A DNA stretch of 64,000 nt, taken from assembly GCF_003991875.1 (NCBI RefSeq), contig NZ_CP031423.1, forward strand, positions 372,001-436,000, read 5' to 3'. Source of the stretch: Microbacterium lemovicicum (GTDB lineage Bacteria > Actinomycetota > Actinomycetes > Actinomycetales > Microbacteriaceae). Below the pieces are notes generated by a model. The model had not been told where the DNA came from. It ran no database searches and worked only from the letters and a program-made list of their open reading frames with translations. Position numbers and translations under genes: made by a program. How positions within the stretch are numbered: position 1 is the first letter of the stretch; each line of letters opens with the position of its first letter. Positions 55,277 through 64,000 of the stretch are shown here, one piece after another.

Positions 55277-56464
55277 GTGACCGGTCTCGTCCTCCGCGCG
55301 GCAGCCTGCGCCGGAGCCCTCGGACTCGCCGCGGTCGCCCTCAGCGGGTGCGTGCCGGAACCGCCCGCGGCGGGCCCCACCACGACCGCCACGCAGACGC
55401 CGAGCCCCACCCCGACCCTCTCCTGCGCCGAGCGGATCGTCGCAGACCTCACCCCCGCCGAGCGCGCCGGACAGCTCATCGTGGCCGGCCTCGGCTCGAA
55501 CGAGGACGTCGGGCTCCTCGACCCGCTGGTCTCGTCGTACCACCTGTCCGGGGTCGTGCTGCTCAGCGGCTGGGACGGTGGTGCCGCCGTCGCCCGCGCC
55601 GCCGCCGACCACCTGCAGTCGCTCGCGGGCGACTCCACCGGTGGGCTCGGCCTCCTCGTCTCGGCCGATCAGGAGGGCGGGCAGATCCAGCAGCTCCGCG
55701 GCCCCGGGTTCAGCGATCTGCCCTCGGGCGTCGAGCAGGGGCTCCTCCCCGGCGACGCGCTGCGGCAGTCCGCCCAGTCGTGGGGCGCCGAGCTGGCCGC
55801 CGCCGGCGTGAACCTCAATCTCGCGCCCGTCGCCGACACCGTGCCCGCCGATCTCGGCCGCGGCAACCCCCCGATCGGCGGCTACGACCGGCAGTACTCG
55901 AGCGATCCGGCGGCCGCGGCATCCTCCGTCCGCGCCTTCGTCGAGGGGATGACGCAGGCCGGCGTCGCCACCACGGTCAAGCACTTCCCCGGCCTCGGGC
56001 GGGTGACCGGCAACACCGACGTCACGGCGGAGGGGACGACCGACACCGTCACCGGCGCGGGCGACGTCGGGCCGTTCGCGGCGGGCATCGAGGCGGGCGC
56101 CGGCGTCGTGATGATGAGCAGCGCCTTCTACACGCAGCTGGACCCGGCGAATGAGGCGGTGTTCTCCTCCGCGATCGTGACGGGCCTGCTGCGCGATCGG
56201 CTCGGCTTCGAGGGCGTCGTCATGAGCGACGACATCGGCGTGGCCGCGGCGGTGTCCTCGACCGCCGTGGAGGAGCGGGCGACGAAGTTCGTCGCCGCCG
56301 GCGGCGACATCGCGCTCACCGCCGACCCTGCTGCGGTCGCGCCGTTCCACGACTCCCTCATGGCCGCGATGGCCGCCGATCCGGCGTTCGCCGATCGGGT
56401 CGAGGAGTCCGCGACCCGCGTCGTGCAGCTCAAGATCGACCTGGGCCTCGCCTCCTGCGGCTGA
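55277..56464 (+). CDS. LpqI/NagZ-like glycoside hydrolase family 3 lipoprotein
   Basis: A 395-aa exported protein. The signal peptide ends in the lipobox VALSGCV, with a Pro/Thr-rich linker after it, so it is anchored outside the membrane. The GH3 domain has LIVAGLGSNEDVGLLDPLVS, LVSADQEGGQIQQLRGPGF, ATTVKHFPGLGRVTGNTDV and GVVMSDDIGVAAAV (nucleophile Asp). It resembles the actinobacterial beta-N-acetylglucosaminidases that trim peptidoglycan-derived sugars. The Asp-His pair of classical NagZ (DSH) reads NTDVT here, so the His is not seen. GTG 55277 is set by TAGGGT at 55264-55269. Confidence 0.85.
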   Translation: MTGLVLRAAACAGALGLAAVALSGCVPEPPAAGPTTTATQTPSPTPTLSCAERIVADLTPAERAGQLIVAGLGSNEDVGLLDPLVSSYHLSGVVLLSGWDGGAAVARAAADHLQSLAGDSTGGLGLLVSADQEGGQIQQLRGPGFSDLPSGVEQGLLPGDALRQSAQSWGAELAAAGVNLNLAPVADTVPADLGRGNPPIGGYDRQYSSDPAAAASSVRAFVEGMTQAGVATTVKHFPGLGRVTGNTDVTAEGTTDTVTGAGDVGPFAAGIEAGAGVVMMSSAFYTQLDPANEAVFSSAIVTGLLRDRLGFEGVVMSDDIGVAAAVSSTAVEERATKFVAAGGDIALTADPAAVAPFHDSLMAAMAADPAFADRVEESATRVVQLKIDLGLASCG

Positions 56465-56554
56465 GCGCGGATCATCCTCCCGATGTACGCGCGGGCGATC
56501 GGATGCCCCGCTCGGCCGATGTGCGGACGGCGCCTCGATTCCTAGCGTCGAGGT

Positions 56555-57414
<860 letters not shown>

Positions 57415-57418
<4 letters not shown>

Positions 57419-58914
57419 CCGCGGTGGCCGCCGCTCCGCGCGTCGCGCCGCGGAGCGGGCACTCCATCGTGGGCCCCGGCGCCGCGGCATCCGCTCCGCT
57501 CGGCTGGATCCGCGAGCGGGGGATGGGCGCGACCGTCCTCGTGTCCGCGCTGTCGGCGGGATTCGGCGTCGTGCTGCTCAGCACGACCGGGTACCTCTCG
57601 GCTCTGCTGCGCGCCGACCCGTACGTCGGCGACAGCGAGATGCTCGCCTTCATCCTCGGCTTCCTCACCGTGCTCCTGGTCGGCGTGGCCGTCTACGTCG
57701 CGGCGATCGTCACCGCCAACACCTTCGCGACCGTCGTCTCCGGACGCACGCGCCGCATCGCGCTGATGCGTCTGATCGGAGCCTCGGCGCGGTCGCAGCG
57801 GCGTGAGGTCGCCCGGCAGGGCCTCGTCGTCGGGGCCGTCGGCGCCTTCCTCGGGCTCATCGCCGGCACTGTGCTGTCCGCGGTCGGGGTGGGCGTCGCC
57901 TCCTCACTCCTCGGCGTCGGCGACCTCGGGTACGCGGTCGTGCAGCCGGTGCTGCTCGTGCCCGCGGTCGTCGTCACGCTGACCACGTGGGCCGCCGCGT
58001 GGGCCGGGTCCCGTCGCGTGCTGACCGTGACACCGCTTCAGGCGCTGAGTGGCACGGTCGAGGCTCCGCACGCCGAGGTCGCCCGCCGCACGGGGCGCAC
58101 CGTCGCGGCTGCCGTCCTCCTCCTCGCCGGCGGGGCGCTGCTCGCGGGCGGTGTGGTCCTCGGGCTGATCACGCCTCTCGGGGTGATCGTCGCCTTCGCC
58201 GGCGGCATCCTGTCGTTCACCGGACTCGCCGTCGGAGCGACCTTCCTCATGCCGCCCGTGCTCCGGCTGACGGGACGCCTGTTCGGGCAGTCCGTGCCGG
58301 CGCGGCTGGCGGCGGAGAACGCGCTGCGGTATCCCGAGCGGTCGTCGCGGATGGCGATCGGCGTGGTCATGGGCGTCACCCTCGTCACGATGTTCGCCGT
58401 CGCGATGGAGTCGGTGAAGGCCGTGCTGACCGCGACGGCCGGAGGTGAGCTCGACGCCGAGATGGCGACGCTCATCGACTCCTTCAGCGCGGTGATGATG
58501 GTGCTCGTCGGCTTCTCAGCCGTCATCGCCGCCGTCGGACTGGTGAACCTGCTGACCATCGGCGTGGTCCAGCGTCGGCGCGAGCTCGGACTGCTGCGCG
58601 CGCTCGGTCTGAGCGGCGGCCAGGTGCGCCGCATGGTGCTCATCGAGGCCGCGCACATCGCGATATCCGCGCTCGTCGCAGGACTCGTCCTCGGCACCGT
58701 CTACGGCTGGGCGGGCGCCCAGTCGCTCCTGGGCACCGTGCCGGCGTCCGCCGACTCCGGACCGGTCTCGACGCTCGTGGCTCCGGCCGTGCCGCTGTGG
58801 CCGATCGTTGCCGTGGTGGTCGGGACGGCGGTCCTCACCCTCGTGGCCGCGGTCGTGCCGACCCGCCTCGCGACGCGGATCGCGCCCGTGGAGGCCATCG
58901 CCGACGTGGGGTGA
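57415..58914 (+). CDS. FtsX-like permease (MacB-type ABC transporter)
   Basis: A 499-aa membrane protein with eight to ten hydrophobic helices and two FtsX-type regions: helices around FILGFLTVLLVGVAVYVAAI with RTRRIALMRLIGASARSQRR, and around MVLVGFSAVIAAVGLVNLLT with QRRRELGLLRALGLSGGQVR. These repeated R-x-L-x-x-L-R-(A/L)-(L/I)-G motifs are the hallmark of the family. The extracytoplasmic loops are short, as in simple peptide exporters or bacteriocin-type transporters rather than MacB proper. Coupled to the ATPase gene by a 4-nt overlap. Confidence 0.9.
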
Positions 58915-58922
58915 GGACAGGA

Positions 58923-58960
58923 CGACGGATGCCGCGGCCCGGGGGCCGCGGCATCCGTCG
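58923..58960. terminator. Strong hairpin terminator between convergent genes
   Basis: A 17-bp perfect stem: CGACGGATGCCGCGGCC (58923-58939) and GGCCGCGGCATCCGTCG (58944-58960) around a 4-nt CCGG loop, between the FtsX-like and SRPBCC genes. It contains the GGATGCCGCGG/CCGCGGCATCC core seen in other palindromes here. No T-run; probably bidirectional. Confidence 0.75.
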
Positions 58961-58970
58961 GTCTTCCGGG

Positions 58971-59492
58971 TCAGTCGGTGGCGTCGTCCGGAGCCGACAG
59001 CTCGGGATCGTGCGCCCAGGACGGCGCGAGCGCCTTCACCCGCGCCTCGCGCCACTGCCACATCGTCCACAGGACGGGCCAGAGGGCGGGCGCGGTCGGC
59101 CCGCCGAACACGAGACGGTCGCGCCAAAGGGTCTTGCTCGGATCGCCGGGCGCGGGGGCGACGGCCATCTGGTGGTCCCAGACGTCGAGGCTCGACAGCG
59201 GACCGGTCAGCGGGATGCCGCTGTCGCGGAAGATGCGCACCGGGCCGTTCGCGTCCTCGGTGAAGCGGTCGCTCGCGGCGATGATCTGGCGTCCCATCGG
59301 GATGGCGCCGGCGAGCGACAGCTGCACGGGCACCTCGGTGCCCGATTCCCACGACGTCGGCAACCCGTCGGGGATGACCGGGGTCATCTCCATGAGGGGC
59401 CCGTAGAGTTCCGCGACCGCGCGGGGCGAGTGCAGCGCCCGCCACACCGCGTCGGCGTCGCAGTCGATGACGAACTTCAGCAGGATGCGCAT
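58971..59492 (-). CDS. SRPBCC-fold protein
   Basis: A 173-aa protein whose start, MRILLKFVIDCDADAVWRAL, is the N-terminal strand-helix of START/SRPBCC hydrophobic-pocket proteins. The following IIAASDRFTEDANGPVRIFRD and VWDHQMAVAPAPGDPSKTLW strands complete the helix-grip fold, and LWPVLWTMWQWREARVKAL is the long closing helix. Proteins of this fold bind a lipophilic ligand; which one cannot be told. Stands alone, with the minus strand reading into the hairpin at 58923. Confidence 0.75.
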   Translation of the reverse strand: MRILLKFVIDCDADAVWRALHSPRAVAELYGPLMEMTPVIPDGLPTSWESGTEVPVQLSLAGAIPMGRQIIAASDRFTEDANGPVRIFRDSGIPLTGPLSSLDVWDHQMAVAPAPGDPSKTLWRDRLVFGGPTAPALWPVLWTMWQWREARVKALAPSWAHDPELSAPDDATD

Positions 59493-59544
59493 GCCTCATC
59501 CTGACACCGCCGACGGTGGGCGGGCGCCGCAGGCGGCGTGGTGT

Positions 59545-59636
59545 ACCGGTCGCAGGGAGAACGGGGTGCGCGGACTCCCGAGGTGCCCCATCCGCCGCCT
59601 CTCCTCGCACGCGCCCCCTCCCTCCCGACGACCGGT
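59545..59636. repeat. 92-bp inverted-repeat element, copy 2
   Basis: ACCGGTCGCAGGGAG (59545-59559) and CTCCCGACGACCGGT (59622-59636) delimit 92 bp, exactly the outer size of the element at 7915-8006. The right arm is identical in both copies, and 2 of 15 positions differ in the left arm. It lies between the divergent SRPBCC and ComB-like genes. Confidence 0.65.
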
Positions 59637-59676
59637 ACGCGCCCGTCGGTGAGGGGCCGCGCTCTAGGCTGTCGAG

Positions 59677-60324
59677 GTGCCGCAGCCCTTCGACCAGTCG
59701 CGCTACCAGATCCGCTTCGAGTGGGGCACGGACGGGTTCGACCGGCTCGCTCCCGCCGACATCGTCGTGGTGATCGACGTGCTGATGTTCTCGACCGCGA
59801 TGACGGATGCCGCGGCCCGCGGCATCCCGGTCGGCGTCGACGATGGCGCGGTGACGGGCTCCGCCAACGGCGCTCCGGTGGCCGCGCGGGCGGCGGAATC
59901 GGACGCGCTCGTGCTGATCGGGTGCCTGCGCAATGCGTCGGCGGTGGCCGAGGCGATCCTGGCCGAGCAGCGCCGGCGCGGCGCGCGCACCAGCGTCGCC
60001 CTGATCGCGGCGGGGGAGCGCGACCCGGCCGGAGTCCGCTTCGCCATCGAGGACCTCCTCGGAGCGGGAGCGATCGGCGATGCCCTCTCGGTGCGCGGCG
60101 TGGACCACACCTCGCCCGAGGCCGCCGCAGCCATCGAGGCGTTCCGCGGGCTGCGGGGAGCCCTGCGTCATCTCCTCACCGCGGGAGGAACGGGCCAGCG
60201 GCTGATCGCGAAGGGCGAGCGCGAACGCGTCCTTACCGCGACGACGCTCGACGACCTCGACGTGGTGCCGGTGCGGACGGACGAGGGGTTCCGTGCGCTG
60301 CAGCCCGGCGCCGCGGACGTCTAG
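59677..60324 (+). CDS. 2-phosphosulfolactate phosphatase (ComB)-like protein
   Basis: A 215-aa protein of the ComB family. Landmarks are the early VVVIDVLMFSTAMTDAAARG (catalytic Asp strand), LVLIGCLRNASAVAEAILAE and VALIAAGERDPAGVRFAIED. Family founders remove phosphate from 2-phospho-3-sulfolactate in coenzyme M synthesis; actinobacteria do not make coenzyme M, so a different phosphatase role is likely. GTG 59677 is set by TAGGCT at 59665-59670. Its TAG stop shares the palindrome CTAG with the stop of the convergent gene. Confidence 0.85.
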   Translation: MPQPFDQSRYQIRFEWGTDGFDRLAPADIVVVIDVLMFSTAMTDAAARGIPVGVDDGAVTGSANGAPVAARAAESDALVLIGCLRNASAVAEAILAEQRRRGARTSVALIAAGERDPAGVRFAIEDLLGAGAIGDALSVRGVDHTSPEAAAAIEAFRGLRGALRHLLTAGGTGQRLIAKGERERVLTATTLDDLDVVPVRTDEGFRALQPGAADV

Positions 60325-60809
60325 CGCGGCGTCAGCGCCGCCTGCCGGGTGGCGGTGCTGATCTCGCGCCGCCGCCAGTCGAAGAGGTGGCGGTCGTCGA
60401 ACCGCGGGGCGCACGTCACGCACGAGGTCGCGCGCGTCGGAGCCCGATGCCGGTAGGCGATGTGGCCCGCCGGGCAGGTGCCGATCCACGGAGCCAGCTC
60501 GGTCGCGGTCTCGCCGTGGTGCGTCACCCCGCCGACGTAGCCGAGCTCGCGCGCGATCTTCTTCCAGCGGGCGCCGTGGCCCGCGTCGGGACCGGCCAGC
60601 GCGTGGGCGACCTCGTGCAGCAGCGTCTGGTGATTGTCGTCGTCTTCGTAGCGGGCGGCGAGGTAGCGGGAGACCGTGATGCGCTTGCGCGTGTAATCGC
60701 ACTGGCCCGCGCGGCGCTTGGCGTTGTCGAAGGCGAACGACCACGAGGCATCCAGATGCAGACGCACGAGCGCCTCGCCCCAGTGGCGCACGCGATGCAG
60801 TTCCGACAT
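60321..60809 (-). CDS. SprT-like zinc metalloprotease-domain protein
   Basis: A 162-aa protein with the zincin motif HEVAHALAG (residues ~64-72), preceded by RITVSRYLAARYEDDDNHQTL and followed by GARWKKIARELG; a C-terminal zinc ribbon is suggested by GTCPAGHIAYRHR and SCVTCAP. This is the SprT/SPRTN plan, a family that in eukaryotes degrades DNA-protein crosslinks; bacterial roles are less clear. ATG 60809 is preceded by TAGCGT on the minus strand (60817-60822, spacer 7). It overlaps the ComB-like gene by 4 nt at a shared CTAG. Confidence 0.85.
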   Translation of the reverse strand: MSELHRVRHWGEALVRLHLDASWSFAFDNAKRRAGQCDYTRKRITVSRYLAARYEDDDNHQTLLHEVAHALAGPDAGHGARWKKIARELGYVGGVTHHGETATELAPWIGTCPAGHIAYRHRAPTRATSCVTCAPRFDDRHLFDWRRREISTATRQAALTPR

Positions 60810-60829
60810 GACTCCGACGCTAGATCAGG

Positions 60830-60844
60830 CCTCGGACACCGAGG
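60830..60844 (-). terminator. Short hairpin downstream of the TPR gene
   Basis: CCTCGG (60830-60835) and CCGAGG (60839-60844) form a 6-bp stem with an ACA loop, 14 nt after the TPR gene stop on the minus strand and just before the SprT promoter. Short and without a T-run. Confidence 0.35.
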
Positions 60845-60857
60845 GCGTTCCGAGCGC

Positions 60858-61385
60858 TCAGCCGGCGACCGTGGTGCGCACGCGGCGCCGGTCGGCGGCG
60901 TCGATGGCGAGCAGGGTCGACTCGAGCTGGTCGTCGCGGGCGCCGGCGTCCTGGCGCAGGAACAGCGCACGCTTGAAGTCGGTGCGGGCGAGGTCGAACT
61001 CCTCGGTGTCGAAGTAGACCTTGCCGCGGTGCTGGTAGGCGAAAGCGGCGATACCCGACCAGTTCTGACCCTCGGCCTCATCGGCGCACATCGTGAGCTC
61101 CTGCTCGGCGGCGGCGTACGCGCCGCGCACGTGCAGCACCGACGCGTGCAGGATGCGCGAGCGCAGGAGGTCCTTGCGCGTGCCGGCCATGCGGGCGACC
61201 CGCACGGACTGCTCGGAGATGACGAGCGCCTCGTCGAGCCGGTCGAGCACCTTCAGCAGCCAGACGCGCTCGAGCAGGGCCGGCAGGCTCCGCTGCTCAC
61301 CGATCTCGTCGAGGCGCTCCTTGCAGTCGCGCGCGTCGACGATCTCCCGCAGGGTGTCGGCGTCATATCCGCGGATATAGCTCAC
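60858..61385 (-). CDS. TPR-like helical protein
   Basis: A 175-aa all-helical protein. RVWLLKVLDRLDEALVISEQ, RSRILHASVLHVRGAYAAAE and YQHRGKVYFDTEEFDLARTD have the spacing and small/aromatic positions of tetratricopeptide units, about three repeats. No other domain is present, so it is probably an adaptor. GTG 61385 follows GGAG at 6 nt. Neighbours give no hint of the partner. The 250-bp gap upstream (61386-61635) holds nothing I can support. Confidence 0.7.
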   Translation of the reverse strand: MSYIRGYDADTLREIVDARDCKERLDEIGEQRSLPALLERVWLLKVLDRLDEALVISEQSVRVARMAGTRKDLLRSRILHASVLHVRGAYAAAEQELTMCADEAEGQNWSGIAAFAYQHRGKVYFDTEEFDLARTDFKRALFLRQDAGARDDQLESTLLAIDAADRRRVRTTVAG

Positions 61386-61635
61386 TGTCGGCTCCGTTCC
61401 TGCCCGGCGATGTGTGCGCTGATGCCCTCACAGTCTGCCCGCGATCGCCCCGTCGGCCCGGTGGGCACGCCGCTCCGTCGCCCTCTCGGGCTTCTTCAGC
61501 GGACATTCCGGCCGCTCCGCGCGTCGACACGCCGACGAACGGATGCCGCGGCTCGGCGTGTCGCGCCACCGCCCCGCCGGACTGCCCGGGCGCGCTTCCC
61601 CGCGGGGAGCGCCGCCGCCCGCCTAGGCTCGGACC

Positions 61636-62106
61636 ATGGCGCAGGCGCGGACCCGACCCGGCTCCGGGTGGCTCTGGACGGCGGCCGCGCTGGGCGCTCT
61701 CCACGCCGCGGTGAGCGTCTACTGGGGTCTGGGCGGACGCGTCCTCCGCGAGACCATCGGTCAGCAGATGCTGCAGGCGTTCGCCGGCCTCGAAGGACTC
61801 CTCGTCCTCGTCGGAGCGGCCAAGCTCGCCGCCGCGATGGCGCCGGCGGCGCTGGACGCGGCGGGGTGGCCGCTCCGTCGGCTGACCCGGTCAGCGGCAT
61901 GGGCGGGAGCGGCGGCGCTGGTGCTCTGGGGCGGAGCCAACACGGTGGTCGGCAACCTTGTGCTGGCTGAAGTCATCGTGCCTGACGGCGGCCACGACCG
62001 CCCGGCGATGATCGGCCACGCGTGGCTCTGGGACCCGCTCTTCCTGGCCTGGGGCGGATGCCTCATCGTCGGGCTGCTCCGTTCCCGTCGCGCCCGCGCG
62101 CGCTGA
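61636..62106 (+). CDS. DUF3995 membrane protein
   Basis: A 156-aa membrane protein with four predicted helices. ALGALHAAVSVYWGLGG in the first helix and WLWDPLFLAWGGCLIVGLL at the end are typical of DUF3995. Family function unknown. TAGGCT at 61624-61629 lies 6 nt before ATG 61636. The stop is 22 nt from that of the convergent spermidine-synthase-like gene. Confidence 0.82.
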   Translation: MAQARTRPGSGWLWTAAALGALHAAVSVYWGLGGRVLRETIGQQMLQAFAGLEGLLVLVGAAKLAAAMAPAALDAAGWPLRRLTRSAAWAGAAALVLWGGANTVVGNLVLAEVIVPDGGHDRPAMIGHAWLWDPLFLAWGGCLIVGLLRSRRARAR

Positions 62107-62128
62107 CGCCCCGAGAAGCCGGAACGGA

Positions 62129-62995
62129 TCAGCGCTCGAAGAGGGATGCCGCGGGTCGGGGCGACGGCGTGGCATCCGCGTCCGTGACGACGCGCGCGCC
62201 GCGCATGAACTCGACCAGCTCGTCACCCTGCGCGACCTTCGCCGGGTGCGGGCCGGCCGCCATGAGCCGCGGGAGCCACGTCGTCGGCAGCGGAGACGGG
62301 GAGGCGGCCACGACGAGGTTGCCGAACCGCCGTCCCTTGAGCACCTGCACCTCGGCGAGCACGGCGACCGACGGCAGCACCGCGTGCACGGTGGCCACCT
62401 GCCGGCGCGCGAAGGCGAGCCCGGAGCCGTCGGCGACGTTGATGAGCAGCACCCCGTCGGGGGCGAGCAGCCCCGCGGCAAGGCGGTAGAACTCCACCGA
62501 GGTCAGGTGCGCCGGGGTCTGCGAGCCCGAGTAGACGTCGGAGACGAGCAGGTCGACCGCACCGGTCAGGGCGGCGGGCAGCCGGGTGAGGCCCTCCCTC
62601 GCGTCGCCGATCCGCGTGCGGATGGCGGCGCCGCGGGGGAGCGGCAGCGTCTCCTTCACGAGGTCGACGAGCGCCTGCTCGAGCTCGATCACCTGCTGCC
62701 GCGAACCGGGACGCGTGGCCTCGATGTAGCGCGGGATGGTCAGCGCCCCCGCCCCGAGGTGCACGGCGGTCAGCGGCTGCCCCGGCATCCGGAGCTGGTC
62801 GATGACCGCGGCCATCCGCCCGACGTACTCGAAGTGGAGGTGCAGCGGATCGTCGAGGTCGACGTGCGACTGCGGCGTCCCGGCGACGTCGAGCTCGAAG
62901 CCGGTGGTGAAACCCGACGGCACGATGCGCGCGATCGTCCCGTCGGAGAGCCGCCGATGCGGGTGGTCGTCGGGCTCCACCCGGGCGCGTGCCAT
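62129..62995 (-). CDS. Spermidine synthase-like methyltransferase-fold protein
   Basis: A 288-aa protein with the polyamine aminopropyltransferase plan: HVDLDDPLHLHFEYVGRMAA, VHLGAGALTIPRYIEATRPG (cofactor loop, GxGxG reading LGAGAL), VIELEQALVDLVKETLPLP and VDLLVSDVYSGSQTPAHLTS (the catalytic-Asp region reads SDVYSG). Actinobacterial 'fused' homologues like this often lack the residues for spermidine binding, so substrate is uncertain. ATG 62995 is set by TAGCGT on the minus strand (63003-63008, spacer 7); an earlier in-frame start at 63124 is rejected. Confidence 0.82.
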   Translation of the reverse strand: MARARVEPDDHPHRRLSDGTIARIVPSGFTTGFELDVAGTPQSHVDLDDPLHLHFEYVGRMAAVIDQLRMPGQPLTAVHLGAGALTIPRYIEATRPGSRQQVIELEQALVDLVKETLPLPRGAAIRTRIGDAREGLTRLPAALTGAVDLLVSDVYSGSQTPAHLTSVEFYRLAAGLLAPDGVLLINVADGSGLAFARRQVATVHAVLPSVAVLAEVQVLKGRRFGNLVVAASPSPLPTTWLPRLMAAGPHPAKVAQGDELVEFMRGARVVTDADATPSPRPAASLFER

Positions 62996-63188
62996 GCGGT
63001 CAACGCTAGCGTCCGCCTCCACGCGATGGCGCATCGGTCCGCCCGCGAGGAGATCCTCGCCCACCTCGCCGAGAACGGCTGCGCCGGCGTCGTCGGCGGA
63101 GGCGGGCCGGACACGGACGGACACCCCGTCGCCTGTTCACTCGCGTGACTCAGCTTCGGGCCGGCCGTCATCGCTTGCGCTCGACATG

Positions 63189-63210
63189 TGAGTGACTGTA
63201 CAGTCACTCA
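63189..63210. promoter_or_regulatory. TetR operator 1 (22-bp perfect palindrome)
   Basis: TGAGTGACTGT (63189-63199) is followed by its exact inverted copy ACAGTCACTCA (63200-63210), one base before ATG 63212. A palindrome of this size at the start of a TetR-family gene is the classical autorepression site. Confidence 0.8.
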
Positions 63211-63211
63211 T

Positions 63212-63769
63212 ATGGCCTCATCCGGAATCGCACTCTCGACCGCAGAGGCGCGCCGACCGATCGTCACCGCCGCAGCCCTGCGTACTTTCGCACGAGGCGG
63301 CTATCACGGCACGACGGTGGCCGACGTCGCACGCGCGGCCGAGATCTCGCCGGCATACGTCTTCAAGCTGTTCCCGAGCAAGGAGACGCTCTTCGCCTCC
63401 GCGCTCGAGCTCTGCTTCTCGCAGGTGTCGGACGCGCTCGCGCTCGGAGCGGACGCCGCGCCCGACCAGTCGCCGGCGGAGGTGCTGTCCGCGATGGGGG
63501 AGGCCTACGCCGATCTCATCGCCGACCGATCGCTGCTCCTCCTCCAGGTGCACGCGCTGGCGGTCGCGGACGTCCCGGAGATCGGCGCCGCGCTCCGCGC
63601 CGGTCTCGCCCGCATCACGATGTTCGCGAAGGAGCGCTCCGGAGCCCCGGATGAGGATGTGCAGCGCTTCGTCGCCTTCGGTCAGCTGTGCCACCTCATC
63701 GCCACCACCCACTCCGACGACGAGACCGGCGAGTGGGCCCGCATCATCAGCGCCGGCATCCGGCACTGA
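63212..63769 (+). CDS. TetR/AcrR-family transcriptional repressor
   Basis: A 185-aa repressor. The N-terminal helix-turn-helix is RRPIVTAAALRTFARGGYHG, then TTVADVARAAEISPAYVFKL, then FPSKETLFASAL, a full TetR_N domain. The rest is helical and holds the ligand pocket. ATG 63212 is used because an in-frame start at 63188 would include the operator palindrome. The same half-site, (T)GAGTG/CACTC(A), recurs before the downstream exporter, so it likely represses itself and the exporter until a drug-like ligand binds. Confidence 0.93.
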   Translation: MASSGIALSTAEARRPIVTAAALRTFARGGYHGTTVADVARAAEISPAYVFKLFPSKETLFASALELCFSQVSDALALGADAAPDQSPAEVLSAMGEAYADLIADRSLLLLQVHALAVADVPEIGAALRAGLARITMFAKERSGAPDEDVQRFVAFGQLCHLIATTHSDDETGEWARIISAGIRH

Positions 63770-63808
63770 CATCGACACCACCGCCTCCCCGCAGTCGTCT
63801 GACTTCTA

Positions 63809-63828
63809 GTGAGTGAGCAAACACTCAC
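63809..63828. promoter_or_regulatory. TetR operator 2, upstream of the exporter
   Basis: GTGAGTG (63809-63815) and CACTCAC (63822-63828) form a perfect 7-bp inverted repeat with a 6-nt AGCAAA centre, 43 nt before ATG 63872. The arms share the GAGTG/CACTC core with operator 1, but the centre differs in length. Confidence 0.72.
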
Positions 63829-63871
63829 CTCGTGCGCCACCAAATTATCCGCCTTCATCGAAAGGAAAGCC

Positions 63872-64000
63872 ATGTCTTCTCCCACCATCACCAGCGCGCC
63901 GCCCGCTCGCAGCACCCGCCGCTGGTGGGCCCTCACCGCCCTGGCCCTCGCGCAGTTCCTCGTCGTGCTCGATGCGTCCATCGTGAACATCGCCCTCCCC
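63872..64000 (+). CDS. DHA2-family MFS drug transporter (3' truncated by window edge)
   Basis: Only the first 43 codons are present. After a polar start (MSSPTITSAPPARSTRRWWA) comes the first transmembrane helix, LTALALAQFLVVLDASIVNIALP, whose DAxIVNxALP end is the signature of the 14-helix DHA2 (EmrB/QacA) drug exporters. AAAGGAAAG precedes the ATG by a few nt. Control by the TetR repressor through the palindrome at 63809 is likely. Confidence 0.88.
   Translation, partial: MSSPTITSAPPARSTRRWWALTALALAQFLVVLDASIVNIALP

Noticed and set aside
63026..63148. 40-codon frame MAHRSAREEILAHLAENGCA... upstream of the TetR gene
   Set aside because: No ribosome site, not preceded by a clear promoter and too short to show a domain; may be a gene remnant but cannot be supported.

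Overview
The window is about 70% GC and densely coded on both strands. Codon use is strongly GC3-biased, many genes look leaderless (a TAnnnT hexamer 6-8 nt before the start codon), and the gene content fits a Gram-positive actinobacterium of the Microbacteriaceae, most likely Microbacterium or a close relative. This assignment is inferred from gene content and style; no rRNA is present. I saw no tRNA, rRNA, CRISPR array, prophage or insertion sequence.

Layout. 1-2.0 kb: the end of an F420-type LLM oxidoreductase, a GIY-YIG nuclease-like protein, two convergent small paralogues and an untracked 57-aa protein. 2.0-6.6 kb: a dinucleotide-binding reductase, then a divergent xylose locus (ROK repressor; xylA and xylB separated by a nested hairpin). 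6.6-7.0 kb: a non-coding block of palindromes and direct repeats. 7.0-9.9 kb: a coiled-coil protein, a CPA2-type antiporter and a small unknown. 10.0-16.3 kb: glgX-treY-treZ, converting glycogen-type glucan to trehalose. 16.4-18.0 kb: a TspO-like membrane protein and a class I glutamine amidotransferase.

18.3-23.6 kb holds the most interesting locus: an ECF-like sigma factor, an overlapping 155-aa partner of unknown function, a subtilisin-family protease with no signal peptide and a fourfold PFARTN repeat, and a TPR-CHAT (caspase-fold) protease with its His/Cys pair intact. Two different protease families beside a sigma factor suggest a proteolysis-controlled transcription switch. It recalls the CHAT-Csx30-sigma module of type III-E CRISPR but has no CRISPR part.

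24.8-35.2 kb is a catabolic island: a YheO-type regulator and a PLP C-S lyase/aminotransferase face an oligopeptide-type ABC importer, two paralogous metal-dependent amidohydrolases and an AhpD-like protein. 35.3-44.2 kb carries a hexapeptide-repeat protein, nei and lhr (repair), an ABC-F ATPase and an esterase. 44.2-47.9 kb: a NUDIX-like protein and a LolA-like protein with an ABC-2 exporter. 48.0-53.3 kb: threonine aldolase, an MFS transporter overlapping an SDR gene tail to tail, a DUF6421 protein and a divergent Lrp/AsnC regulator. 53.4-58.9 kb: a two-component system, an LpqI/NagZ-like lipoprotein and a MacB/FtsX-type ABC pair. 59.0-63.0 kb: SRPBCC, ComB-like, SprT-like, TPR, DUF3995 and spermidine-synthase-like genes. 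63.2-64.0 kb: a TetR repressor with two palindromic operators and the start of a DHA2 drug exporter.

Non-coding signals include a 92-bp inverted-repeat element present twice (7.9 and 59.5 kb), three hairpin terminator candidates at convergent junctions plus a weaker one, and repeated use of GCGGCATCC and its 16-bp palindrome.
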